A stretch of DNA of 64,000 bases from JAFECT01 sp964432415 (GTDB lineage: Bacteria; Pseudomonadota; Alphaproteobacteria; Caulobacterales; Caulobacteraceae), in contig CAYSNW010000004.1 in the NCBI GenBank assembly GCA_964432415.1, forward strand, positions 77,920 to 141,919. Direction: 5' to 3'. Below the pieces are notes generated by a model. The model worked only from the letters and a program-made list of their open reading frames with translations. It made no database searches and was not told where the DNA came from. This document shows positions 7,595 to 15,509 of the stretch, one piece after another (position 1 is the first letter of the stretch; every line of letters starts with the position of its first letter). The position numbers were made by a program, and so were the translations under genes.

Positions 7595-9219
7595 GCAATC
7601 CCAGCCCGACGTCCTACGACACCAAGGGTCAGGCCCTGCTGCAGGGCGGCCAGGTCGATATCCTCCACCTGCTCCTGATCGGCGAGCAGGTGGTGGGTCG
7701 CACCTTCGTGCGCCGCATCATCGACGACGGCGGCGCGATCCTGGCCCAGGCCGTGGGCGAGCCGGAGATCACGGCGGGCGGGGAGCAATACGTCAGCTTC
7801 ACCTTCGCCGGTTCGGTCCTCACCACCCTTCTGGGCGGCGGGTCGGCCGTGGACCTGCGCTATGTCGTCCAGGAGATCCTGCCGGGCGGCGTGGACTACA
7901 TCCTGGGCCCGCTGCGCTACTCGGTGCGCGCCACCGTCGTGGGCGGCTCGCCCCCGTCCGGCCCGACCGCCGACGACCCCAACTTCATCCCCCGCATCTC
8001 CCTGCGCCGGGCGGACGGGACCTTCTCCGTCCAGTACGCCAGCGCCCAGCCCAGCCTGCCGCTGGACGATCTCACCCTGGCCACCGCCGCCAACCAGGCG
8101 TCGGAGATCACGCTGCTGACCCAGCTGTGGAGCCAGGTGGTCGGCCTGGTGTCGGCCATGGGGACGGGCCTGACCAACGACACGGCCCAGATCGCCAAGC
8201 TGGAGCTGATCCGGGCGCTGCTGGCGGGCACGCTGACGGTGACGGGCCCCCTGACCGACGCGCAGCTGGGGGCGCGGGGGCTGGCGTTGGCCGCGAAGCA
8301 AGATGTCTTGGCCGGTCTGGTCGCGACAGCGGCCAAGCAGGACACCCTGGCCGGTCTGGTCGCGACCGCGGCCAAGCAGGACATTCTGGCCGGCCTAGTG
8401 GCCACCTCCGCCAATCAGACCGCCGCCAACGCCACGCTGGCCTCGATCCTCTCGACGCTCCAGGCGCAGTCCGACCTGGCCGCCACGCTGTGGACCGACG
8501 ACAGCGGCGCCTTCTATGTCCGTCGGGACATCATCGACCAGGACGGCGTCACCTTCACTGTGGCCTTCACCAACCCGGCCGGCGGAGCGGCGACGCCTGG
8601 TGCCGGGCTCCGTCCCGCGGCCAACGAGCAATCGCTCAGCCAGATCCAGTCGCTCTACGACGTCCTGACCACCAACGGAGGTGGCGGATACACCGCTGGC
8701 GACGTCGTCGCGCGGACCGTGATCCTGAACCAGAACGTCAATCCACCGATCGTGGAGGCGGCGATCTGGTTGAACTTGACCACGGGCCTGGCGATCGCCG
8801 CGCCCAACCCGGCCCATATCAGCCAGGTAAACGCTCGCTCCGATGCGCTGCTCCAGGCGATCACCACCGCCATCCAGGCGTTGCCTCAAAACAACGTGCT
8901 GGGCGCCGGCGCGGCGGTCATCGGCAAGGTCGGCCTGCAGGTAGCCGGCGCGGACGTGTCGGCTGGCAATCCAGCCGCTGTCGCCGACGCCAGCAACGTC
9001 GCCTACACCGGAGCCGTCGCGGTTTCGCCCGGCGTCACCGTCACTGCGACCCGCGCGCTGATGCTGAATTGCACCGGCGCCGGCAATGTCGATCTCGTCC
9101 TTCAGGACGGCTCGACGCTGACCGTGCCGGCGCTCGTCGGCCTCAACATCTTCCCGCTCGCCGTGACCATGGTGGCCAACACCTCGACAGCGGCGGGCGT
9201 GTACTCCAACCTGAAGTGA
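7591..9219 (+). CDS. large repeat-containing virion-like protein, unknown function
   Basis: 542 residues, starting at an ATG overlapping the portal stop. Residues 1-150 look like mixed beta structure with no recognised family. Residues 234-272 are three tandem 13-residue repeats (A-A-K-Q-D-x-L-A-G-L-V-A-T) followed by a degenerate fourth, a pattern seen in phage structural and fibre proteins. The rest is Ala/Val/Asn/Thr-rich and ends with a beta-rich domain ('GAGNVDLVLQDGSTLTVPAL'). Position between portal and MuF is unusual. Together with the next two genes it may form a virion appendage; this is inference. Confidence 0.7.
   Translation: MSNPSPTSYDTKGQALLQGGQVDILHLLLIGEQVVGRTFVRRIIDDGGAILAQAVGEPEITAGGEQYVSFTFAGSVLTTLLGGGSAVDLRYVVQEILPGGVDYILGPLRYSVRATVVGGSPPSGPTADDPNFIPRISLRRADGTFSVQYASAQPSLPLDDLTLATAANQASEITLLTQLWSQVVGLVSAMGTGLTNDTAQIAKLELIRALLAGTLTVTGPLTDAQLGARGLALAAKQDVLAGLVATAAKQDTLAGLVATAAKQDILAGLVATSANQTAANATLASILSTLQAQSDLAATLWTDDSGAFYVRRDIIDQDGVTFTVAFTNPAGGAATPGAGLRPAANEQSLSQIQSLYDVLTTNGGGGYTAGDVVARTVILNQNVNPPIVEAAIWLNLTTGLAIAAPNPAHISQVNARSDALLQAITTAIQALPQNNVLGAGAAVIGKVGLQVAGADVSAGNPAAVADASNVAYTGAVAVSPGVTVTATRALMLNCTGAGNVDLVLQDGSTLTVPALVGLNIFPLAVTMVANTSTAAGVYSNLK
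8290..8406 (+). repeat. three tandem 39-bp repeats in coding sequence
   Basis: Units at 8290-8328, 8329-8367 and 8368-8406 each encode A-A-K-Q-D-(V/T/I)-L-A-G-L-V-A-T. The DNA copies differ at few positions (mostly third bases), so the array is fairly recent or kept uniform by recombination. A decayed fourth unit follows. Confidence 0.85.
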
Positions 9220-9227
9220 GGTAGGGC

Positions 9228-11075
9228 ATGCCAGCGCCCAATTGGTTCTATGCCGCGCCTCAGCCTTCGGTGGCCACGGCCGCCGCGACCCAGGCGGCGG
9301 CCTCTCGCAACGAGGCTGTGGCCGCTGCGGCATCGGTGTTGGGGCTAGCAGCGAAGGACGTCGCGCTCAACTTCGACAACTGGACCCAGATCTGGACCGA
9401 CGCCGCCGGCAACGTGATCGGCGGTTTCGACGCCGCCGGCAACGCCCAGTTCAACCTGATCTACTCGGCCGGGAAGAGTGTCTCGACCGCGGAAACAGCG
9501 CCGCTCCAGGGGCAGGAGTTGGGCTTCCTGGAGATGACGGTCGGAGCGGACGGCAACGCCGCCTGGATGGTCCACCGTTTCCACGGCCCGGTGAGTCCGT
9601 TCACCTCGTCAGCGCTCGCACCGCGGATCTACGTCCGAGACGCGACGACCAACTTCACCCTGCTTGACGACACCACTGTCAGGCACATGACCCTGATCCT
9701 GGGCCAGTCGCTGGGCCTGGGTCAAAACAACCTGGCTGAAGCGGCGTCCCTAAGTCCTACTGCGGTAGATCCGGGCTGGGCCCAGACCTTTGACACCGGC
9801 CCGACGCCTGATGGCAGAACGATCACCAGCCTGGTGGATCTGCATGAGTTCGCTTACTCGATCGTGAAGCAGACGATTGCCTCGTCCTACGCCCTGGCGC
9901 TGAACACCCGGCTTTTCGCCGCCACGGGCAAGAAGATGAAGCTGCTGGTGAGCTCCGCCGCCGCCAGCGGTCAGTCCTATCGCAACCTTCGCCGGGGCAC
10001 CGCCGCCTATGCCGAAGCCCTGCGGCAGATCCGCATCGGTCGCGATCTGTGCGCGCAGGCCGGCGAGCGTCTGGAGCTCGACACGATCTTCTTCATGGGC
10101 GGGGAGAGCGACGTCCTGATCGACGGAACGACGCGCGAGCAGTACCGCCGCTACATCGACCAGCTGCTGGCCGATCTCACCGAGGATGCCATCGCAATCA
10201 CCGGTCAGAACCGGCCGCCTCTGTTCCTCGTCTACACCACCGATTCCCATGCGGGCACCGCGCTGGGAAACGTCCCCGAAGTGACCTTGGCGATGGGCGA
10301 CCTCCACTACCGTCGCCCGAACATGGTCTCTACAGGGCCTCACTACTGGTGCGATCGGGGCGACAAGACCGGCCAGGGCAACGACGGCCTGCATTGCAGC
10401 CGCATCGGCTATTACCAGTTCGGCGAGCTGGGGGCCGACATCCGCCTGAGCGCCATGCACGGCCTGCCCAATGGCGGTCCGCTCCGCCTGGTCGAGGCCT
10501 GGTTCAGCGGAGCGACGACGATCGATGCACGCTTCAGCATGCCCGTGGCGATCGACCTGTCAGACGCCACCGTCGCCAGCGGCAACGGTCTGGGGGCGGG
10601 GCGAGGGTTCGATTTCCACGATCTGTCCGGCACGCCGCCCGCGATCAATTCTGTCGCCTCCTTGTCTCCGTCCTTCACCGCTTCGATCGCCGGCCAGGTC
10701 ATGACCGTGAGCGCGATCGCCTCGGGCGAAATCTCGGTAGGCATGCCGATCTCGGGCGCCGCTGCCGGCACGGTGGTGACCGGCTTCAGCACGGGGACCG
10801 GCGGAACCGGGACCTACCAGGTTGGGATCAGCCAGACAGTCGCCAGCACGGCGATGACCGGCAAGTCCGACGGGGTGAGGATCACCCTGGCGAGCGCCCC
10901 ATCAGGACCCCGAAAGAGGCTTCTACTCGCCTGCCGGCAAACTGGGGGAACCTGCGGCCCGCTGCAGGGCAACCGATCGGTTATCCGCTCTGCGGACCCC
11001 TTCACCACGTCGCTCCTCGACGGTTCGACCCTTCTCTACCACTGGGCGACGCCCGCCCTTCTGGAGCTTGGCTGA
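9228..11075 (+). CDS. virion-associated SGNH-type carbohydrate esterase (sialate O-acetylesterase-like)
   Basis: 615 residues with a strong GAGGTAGGG ribosome site. An Ala-rich N-terminal helix (10-45) resembles fibre attachment regions. The central domain has SGNH blocks: 'LILGQSLG' with candidate Ser161, 'FMGGESDV' at 289-296, and 'DGLHCS' with D386 and H389 as the remaining triad. This matches the sialate O-acetylesterase/DUF303 group, which deacetylates surface glycans. A Gly/Thr/Ser-rich beta repeat domain follows (about 480-555, 'GTGGTGTYQVGISQ'). A role in stripping acetyl groups from host capsule or O-antigen on the virion is inferred. Confidence 0.78.
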   Translation: MPAPNWFYAAPQPSVATAAATQAAASRNEAVAAAASVLGLAAKDVALNFDNWTQIWTDAAGNVIGGFDAAGNAQFNLIYSAGKSVSTAETAPLQGQELGFLEMTVGADGNAAWMVHRFHGPVSPFTSSALAPRIYVRDATTNFTLLDDTTVRHMTLILGQSLGLGQNNLAEAASLSPTAVDPGWAQTFDTGPTPDGRTITSLVDLHEFAYSIVKQTIASSYALALNTRLFAATGKKMKLLVSSAAASGQSYRNLRRGTAAYAEALRQIRIGRDLCAQAGERLELDTIFFMGGESDVLIDGTTREQYRRYIDQLLADLTEDAIAITGQNRPPLFLVYTTDSHAGTALGNVPEVTLAMGDLHYRRPNMVSTGPHYWCDRGDKTGQGNDGLHCSRIGYYQFGELGADIRLSAMHGLPNGGPLRLVEAWFSGATTIDARFSMPVAIDLSDATVASGNGLGAGRGFDFHDLSGTPPAINSVASLSPSFTASIAGQVMTVSAIASGEISVGMPISGAAAGTVVTGFSTGTGGTGTYQVGISQTVASTAMTGKSDGVRITLASAPSGPRKRLLLACRQTGGTCGPLQGNRSVIRSADPFTTSLLDGSTLLYHWATPALLELG

Positions 11076-11851
11076 TGACGACAAACCTTCGCCGCCTTGC
11101 GAACACCGTGGGCGCGACGCCTCTGGGCGCCGTCGATCTCTCCTCCGACGACATCGCCCTTGTCGGTCTGTCGAGCCTCGTCGAGTGGTGGCGCGCCGAC
11201 ACGGGAATTTCATCCTTGGGCTGGAAAGGCCGCAAGGCCGACACCCAGCTGAGCCTGGCCGCTGGCAATTTTCCGGCCAAGGCGACCGGCGGAGTGAACG
11301 GAAAGCCCTACCTCATGCCGGCGTCCTGCCAGCTGATCACGCCCGTCGGCAACGCCTTCGTGCCCATCGGCGGCAGCTTCTCTGTGGCCATGGTCGGGCG
11401 ACCGGCAGCGGGCGCCTCGGGGAACGGCGCCGTGTTCGGCACCTATGACTCGACGACCAGGATGTGGGCTGGTTACAGCGGCACGGACCCGAACCAGACC
11501 GAGATCCTGCAGCTGCGCGGTACGGTGATCGGGTCGGACTCGAACCACTATCCCAACAGCGCCGGCGTCAAGCTGATCATCTGGTCCTACAGCTGGATCG
11601 GGGCGACCTCTCAGCGGGTCGACATTAGGGTCAATGGGGTCAACGAGGCGAACAACGCCGGCAACCTCTCGGGCTGGGCCGCCGATGCGTCCCGCCTCTG
11701 CCTCTTTGCGACCAACACCAACAAGTCCTCGCCCTTCGCAGGGGAGGTCTATGACGCCTGGGCCTTCAACGTTCCCTTGGCGGACGGCAGCCACGCCACC
11801 GATCTGGGGGTACTCGAAACCTACGTCCACAACCGCTACGCCATCTTCTGA
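11075..11851 (+). CDS. lectin-like (LamG/ConA-type) virion protein
   Basis: 258 residues, with an ATG overlapping the esterase stop (TGATG). After an N-terminal segment, 'SLVEWWRADTGIS' leads into a beta-sandwich like sequence with 'GSFSVAMVGRP', 'GAVFGTYD', 'VDIRVNGV' and a terminal 'AGEVYDAWAFNVPL', the pattern of laminin-G/concanavalin-like carbohydrate-binding domains in phage adhesins. Pairing with the upstream esterase suggests joint action on a surface polysaccharide. Domain call is from pattern, not from a search. Confidence 0.65.
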   Translation: MTTNLRRLANTVGATPLGAVDLSSDDIALVGLSSLVEWWRADTGISSLGWKGRKADTQLSLAAGNFPAKATGGVNGKPYLMPASCQLITPVGNAFVPIGGSFSVAMVGRPAAGASGNGAVFGTYDSTTRMWAGYSGTDPNQTEILQLRGTVIGSDSNHYPNSAGVKLIIWSYSWIGATSQRVDIRVNGVNEANNAGNLSGWAADASRLCLFATNTNKSSPFAGEVYDAWAFNVPLADGSHATDLGVLETYVHNRYAIF

Positions 11852-11853
11852 TC

Positions 11854-12108
11854 ATGAACCTCACCTCCCAACCCGTCGTCAACGCGATCGCCGCGATCGC
11901 GCGGCCGTTCACCCATTACATCGTCTCGGTGGCCTTCGTGGCCGGGGTGTTCGTGCCCTCGGTCGGCGTGGACAAGCTCGGCCTGTGCGTGACGATCCTG
12001 GGCGTCGCCACCGTGGCGCGGTCCTGGGACAAGGCGCAGGCGACCAAGGCCCAGGCCGCGATCGCCGCCTCGGGGGCCGACGCACCCGCTGACCAGGCCG
12101 CCGCCTGA
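11854..12108 (+). CDS. small membrane protein before MuF (holin-like or accessory)
   Basis: 84 residues with two short hydrophobic segments (about 20-38 'THYIVSVAFVAGVFVPSV' and 43-58 'LGLCVTILGVATVA'), then a charged 'RSWDKAQATKAQ' and an Ala-rich tail. It resembles short phage membrane proteins whose second helix ends in a basic cap, often annotated as holins, but there is no sequence proof. It starts 2 bp after the lectin-like gene and ends 3 bp before MuF. Confidence 0.6.
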   Translation: MNLTSQPVVNAIAAIARPFTHYIVSVAFVAGVFVPSVGVDKLGLCVTILGVATVARSWDKAQATKAQAAIAASGADAPADQAAA

Positions 12109-12111
12109 ACC

Positions 12112-13416
12112 ATGCCGGCGCCCACCCTCAAGCCCCTGCCGCCCGAGGAGGCGATCCGCTACTTCCGGGCCAAGGGGCTTGAGACCTCCTATGCCTGGCA
12201 GGATCTGTGGAAGCACGACCATGCCCGCGCCTTCACCGTGGCCAAGGCCATGGATCGGGAGGTGCTGCAGACCATCCGCGAGGGCATCGACCAGGCCATA
12301 GCCGAGGGCAAGACCCTTGAGCAGTTCATCGCCGAGCTGACGCCCCTGCTGCAGGCGCAGGGGTGGTGGGGCAAGAAGGAGATGACCGACCCGCTGACCG
12401 GGGAGACCAGGACCGTGCAGCTGGGCTCGCCCCGCCGACTGACCCGGATCTACGAGACCAACCTGCGCGTGGCCTATGCGGCCGGCCGATGGGAGCGGTT
12501 CCAGCGGACCAAGGCGGCGTTCCCCTACCTGCGCTACAACCACACGCCCCAGGAGCACCCCCGGCTCGAACACCTGGCCTGGGGCGAGGAGCCGGTCATC
12601 CTGCCGATCGACGATCCGTGGTGGGACGCGCACTACCCGCCCAACGGCTGGAACTGCAAATGCTTCGTCACCCAGACCAGCGAGCGGCTGATGTCGGCGC
12701 GCGGGGAGAAGCTCAGCCCGCATCCGGTCCGGTTTCCGCCAAAGGCCTACACCAATCCCCGCACCGGCGAGGTTACTCGAGTAGAGGGCGGGATCGATCC
12801 CGGCTGGGACTACAACCCGGGCAAGGCGCCGCTGGAAGGCGTGACGCCGACGCCCTCGCCCCAGACCCCGGCCGAGGCCGCCCGGCCGGCCGACGGCGGT
12901 GCGCCGGCAGGGCTGGCGCCCACGACCGAGCTGCCGATCGGCGCGTCGGCCGCGCCCGAGCTGCTGGCCGAGGATGTCACCGCCGCGGAGGCGGAGGCGG
13001 CGTTCCTGGGCGCCTTCGGCCTGGCGCCGGACGAGTACGCGGTGGTGAACGACCTGGTCGGCGCCCCGATCGCGATCGGTCCCGGCCTGTTCCGCGACGG
13101 GGCGGGCGCGCCGTTCGCCTTCAGCGCCGAGCAGCTGAGGGTGCTGCCGCTGGTCGCCGAGACGCTGAAGAACCCGGCGGAGATCCTCTGGGCCTGGCGC
13201 GACGTCCAGGGCGGCAAGTCCCAGCTGGTGCGCCGCTACATCGCCCGCCTTCGCCCCGCCGGCCGAATCCTGCCGATCGACGTGGTGGTGGACATGGCCG
13301 TCGGCGGCGCCTCGCCCAGCTGGTCGTTCTCGACGTCGCTGGAGGCCGGTTTCGACCTGGTCGCGCTGAGGACGGCGGCCGTGGTCTGGCGCCGCGCCGA
13401 CCCGGGCGGCGCTTAA
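12112..13416 (+). CDS. MuF minor head protein (Mu gp30) with probable nuclease C-terminal domain
   Basis: 434 residues. Residues 1-195 are the Phage_Mu_F head domain, ending with the family's 'HYPPNGWNCKCFV' (H174 and C182/C184 region). MuF sits at the portal and is ejected with DNA in some phages. After a Pro/Ala linker (245-285) there is an extra globular domain (287-434) with 'LKNPAEILWAWRDV', 'RRYIAR' and 'WSFSTSL', and 'RTAAVVWRR' at the end. This pattern resembles the PBECR (barnase/EndoU/ColicinE5/RelE-like) nucleases attached to MuF proteins of temperate phages. A toxin or injected effector role is inferred. Confidence 0.85.
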   Translation: MPAPTLKPLPPEEAIRYFRAKGLETSYAWQDLWKHDHARAFTVAKAMDREVLQTIREGIDQAIAEGKTLEQFIAELTPLLQAQGWWGKKEMTDPLTGETRTVQLGSPRRLTRIYETNLRVAYAAGRWERFQRTKAAFPYLRYNHTPQEHPRLEHLAWGEEPVILPIDDPWWDAHYPPNGWNCKCFVTQTSERLMSARGEKLSPHPVRFPPKAYTNPRTGEVTRVEGGIDPGWDYNPGKAPLEGVTPTPSPQTPAEAARPADGGAPAGLAPTTELPIGASAAPELLAEDVTAAEAEAAFLGAFGLAPDEYAVVNDLVGAPIAIGPGLFRDGAGAPFAFSAEQLRVLPLVAETLKNPAEILWAWRDVQGGKSQLVRRYIARLRPAGRILPIDVVVDMAVGGASPSWSFSTSLEAGFDLVALRTAAVVWRRADPGGA

Positions 13417-13473
13417 GAGGCTTCTCAGAACCCCGTGATGGGACGATAAGGGCAGCGTGAGAGACACCCGGCC

Positions 13474-13496
13474 GCGCGCCTGGCGCGCCCGTTTTT
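13474..13496 (+). terminator. probable intrinsic terminator after MuF
   Basis: A GCGCGC-ctg-GCGCGC stem-loop at 13474-13488 is followed by CC, G and a run of five T at 13492-13496. It would end transcription from the upstream operon just before the second dyad repeat and the protease gene. Confidence 0.6.
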
Positions 13497-13537
13497 CAGA
13501 GCCCGTCCTCGCCTCCCGCCGCAGCTGAGTCCCGGAC

Positions 13538-13561
13538 GGTGTGAACCCCTTCACACTGAAA
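13538..13561 (+). promoter_or_regulatory. 24-bp dyad repeat, copy 2: candidate Mor/C operator of the head promoter
   Basis: Identical over 24 bp to 1147-1170, including the dyad GTGTGAA-CCCC-TTCACAC at 13539-13556. It lies in a 167-bp gene-free stretch, after a terminator and before the protease/scaffold gene, as Mu PI does. A TA-rich GATATT at 13580-13585 lies at the distance expected for a -10 element if the dyad is centred near -43. Confidence 0.68.
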
Positions 13562-13583
13562 TGGCCCCGCGATCCCCTCGATA

Positions 13584-14693
13584 TTGGCCTCTCAAAGCGC
13601 CGCCGCGCCGTCGCGGCTCTGTGTTCGGGGAAGTCCGCTGTCCAAGTCCGCCCTCTATGCCGGTGTCGCCGTCTGCGCCTTCAGCGCCGACCTGGCCGCC
13701 GCGCGGGATGGCCTGGTGCAGCTGATGCCCGCCGGCGTGTTCAAGGGCCGCGACGGCCGGGGCCCCTACCAGCTGGCGGATCCCGAGAAGTTCATCGCCG
13801 ACACCCAGGCCTACTGCGGCGGCATGGACCTGGTGGTGGACTACAACCACCAGACCGACTTCGCCGCCAAGGATGGCGTCGGGGGGCGCGCGCCGGCGGC
13901 CGGCTGGATCAAGCCGGACAGCCTGGTGGTGATCGACGGCGGGGTCTGGGGGCGGGTCGAATGGACCCCGGCCGCCCAGGCCCAGGTGGACGCCAAGGAG
14001 TTTCGCTACCTCTCGCCCGTCTACAGCCACGCCAAGACCGGCAGCCCCAAGCGGGTGGGCTGGCTGATGCGCGCGGCCCTGGTCAACTCGCCGAACCTCG
14101 AACTGGCCGCCGTCGCGGCGCAGCAACCCCCCGAAGGAAAAATGGACAAGGAAAAGCTCATCCTGGCGCTCGGGCTGAAGCCCGATGCCACGGAAGCGGA
14201 CATCGAGGCGGCGATCAACGCCGCCACGGGCGCCGCCGACCAGCTGAAGGCCGTCGCCCAGGCGGCGGGCCTGAAGGCGGACGCCGCCGGCACGGAGATC
14301 GTGGTGGCGGTGCAGTCGGCGAAGGCCGGCGGCGCGCCCGATCCCACCAAGTGGGTCCCGGCCGAACAGGTCGTCTCCCTGCAGACCCAGCTCAACGAGC
14401 TCAAGGGCGATCGGGCCAAGGACAAGGCCGAGGCCGCGGTGGACGCCGCGATCAAGGCCGGCAAGCTGATCCCGGCGCTGCGCGACTGGGCGATCGGGGC
14501 CCATGCGGCCGACCCGGCCAAGTTCGAGACGGACTTCCTGGCCAAGGCGCCGGTGGTGCTGAGGTCCGGCCCGGCCCTGACCGAACAGCCCGAGGGCGAC
14601 AGCTCCGTCCTCACCGACGGTGAAAAGGCGATCTGCGCCACCATGGGCTGGGACGAAGCCGCCTTCCTCGCAACCAAGAAAGCTGAGGCCTGA
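13584..14693 (+). CDS. head maturation protease with fused scaffold (Mu I-like)
   Basis: Up to 369 residues. The N-terminal domain shows the Mu I protease blocks 'QLMPAGVFKGRDGRGPY', 'MDLVVDYNHQTD' and 'KEFRYLSPVYSH', where 'DYNHQT' and 'LSPVY' are the conserved family segments. The C-terminal half (from about 187) is a helical scaffold-like region. The start is uncertain: no ATG or GTG is available in frame; a TTG at 13584 or a CTG at 13638 (preceded by GGGGAAG) are the options. If transcription starts near 13591, as the dyad position suggests, the CTG is favoured. Scaffold and protease shape and process the capsid. Confidence 0.82.
   Translation: MASQSAAAPSRLCVRGSPLSKSALYAGVAVCAFSADLAAARDGLVQLMPAGVFKGRDGRGPYQLADPEKFIADTQAYCGGMDLVVDYNHQTDFAAKDGVGGRAPAAGWIKPDSLVVIDGGVWGRVEWTPAAQAQVDAKEFRYLSPVYSHAKTGSPKRVGWLMRAALVNSPNLELAAVAAQQPPEGKMDKEKLILALGLKPDATEADIEAAINAATGAADQLKAVAQAAGLKADAAGTEIVVAVQSAKAGGAPDPTKWVPAEQVVSLQTQLNELKGDRAKDKAEAAVDAAIKAGKLIPALRDWAIGAHAADPAKFETDFLAKAPVVLRSGPALTEQPEGDSSVLTDGEKAICATMGWDEAAFLATKKAEA
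14142..14693 (+). CDS. internal in-frame start: scaffold protein (Mu Z-like)
   Basis: Within the protease gene an ATG at 14142 is preceded by GAAGGA at 6-bp spacing, in frame, and begins 'MDKEKLILALGLKPDATEAD'. In Mu, gene Z (scaffold) is produced from an internal start in gene I in the same frame; the same arrangement is seen here. The product would be 183 residues, helical, with a coiled-coil region around 'EQVVSLQTQLNELKGDRAKD'. Confidence 0.62.
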   Translation: MDKEKLILALGLKPDATEADIEAAINAATGAADQLKAVAQAAGLKADAAGTEIVVAVQSAKAGGAPDPTKWVPAEQVVSLQTQLNELKGDRAKDKAEAAVDAAIKAGKLIPALRDWAIGAHAADPAKFETDFLAKAPVVLRSGPALTEQPEGDSSVLTDGEKAICATMGWDEAAFLATKKAEA

Positions 14694-14695
14694 CC

Positions 14696-15496
14696 ATGGC
14701 GCTTGCCGCCCCCCGCAAGATCATCCGCCGCGAGGCCCGCGACTTCGTCGTGCCGGTCAAGGCCGGTGTCACCATCTACCAGTCGGCCCTGGTCATCCTG
14801 GCCGCCGGCTATGCCCGCCCGGGCCGTGAGGGCCAGGGTGGCTCGGTGGCCCTGAAGGCCGCTGATGCGGCCACCTACCGCGCCGCTGGCGTGGCCCTGG
14901 AGACCGTCGTGGGCGGGGCCGGCGACGGCGACGTCACCGTCAAGGTCCAGCGCGAGTGCTGGAACTTCAAGAATTCGGCCAGCCTGGACGCCATCACCCT
15001 GGCCGACGTCGGCTCCAACGCCTTCATCGTCGATGACGAGACGGTGGCCAGGACCAGCAACGCCGGCGCCCGCGCGGTGGCCGGCCGGATCGTGGATGTG
15101 GACGCCGAAGGCGTCTGGGTCGACGTCGGCCGGCCCGGCGGCGCGGGTCCCCGCACGGTCGTCCTGCCGTTCGCCATCAACGAGACCGACACCCTGGCCG
15201 GCACTTCGGCCGAGCTGGTCTCGCCGGTGAGCGGGAACATCACCTCCATGTCGGTGATCGTCCAGAAGGCGGTCACCACCGGAGGCGACGTCACCGCGGC
15301 GGTCGGGGTCACGGCGGTGGCGGGCCTGGCCTGCACCATCGCCGATGGCGCGGCCAAGGGCACGATCGTCACCGACACCCCCACCGCCGGCGACGCCAGC
15401 ACGGTGGTGAAGGTCGGTGACCGCATCCAGGTCGTTCCCGGCGCCCCGTTCGCCATCGCCGGAGCTGTCTCCGGCTACCTCGAAATCACCTACTGA
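14696..15496 (+). CDS. putative head decoration protein
   Basis: 266 residues between scaffold and major capsid, the usual place for a capsid cement protein. The first part ('REARDFVVPVKAGVTIYQSALVILAAGYARPG') resembles the small beta-rich decoration/DUF2190-type proteins that begin by setting conditions for a surface strand. The C-terminal third repeats Val/Thr/Gly beta patterns and ends 'FAIAGAVSGYLEITY'. Family not certain; role inferred from position and composition. Confidence 0.62.
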   Translation: MALAAPRKIIRREARDFVVPVKAGVTIYQSALVILAAGYARPGREGQGGSVALKAADAATYRAAGVALETVVGGAGDGDVTVKVQRECWNFKNSASLDAITLADVGSNAFIVDDETVARTSNAGARAVAGRIVDVDAEGVWVDVGRPGGAGPRTVVLPFAINETDTLAGTSAELVSPVSGNITSMSVIVQKAVTTGGDVTAAVGVTAVAGLACTIADGAAKGTIVTDTPTAGDASTVVKVGDRIQVVPGAPFAIAGAVSGYLEITY

Positions 15497-15509
15497 GGGC
15501 TCTGATCCA

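Noticed and set aside
8290..8406. Three evenly spaced repeats resembling a CRISPR array
   Set aside because: The units are directly adjacent with no unique spacers, in frame inside a protein gene.
13561..13620. ATG at 13561 as the start of the protease gene
   Set aside because: It is in a different reading frame from the protease domain and would lie inside the dyad repeat.
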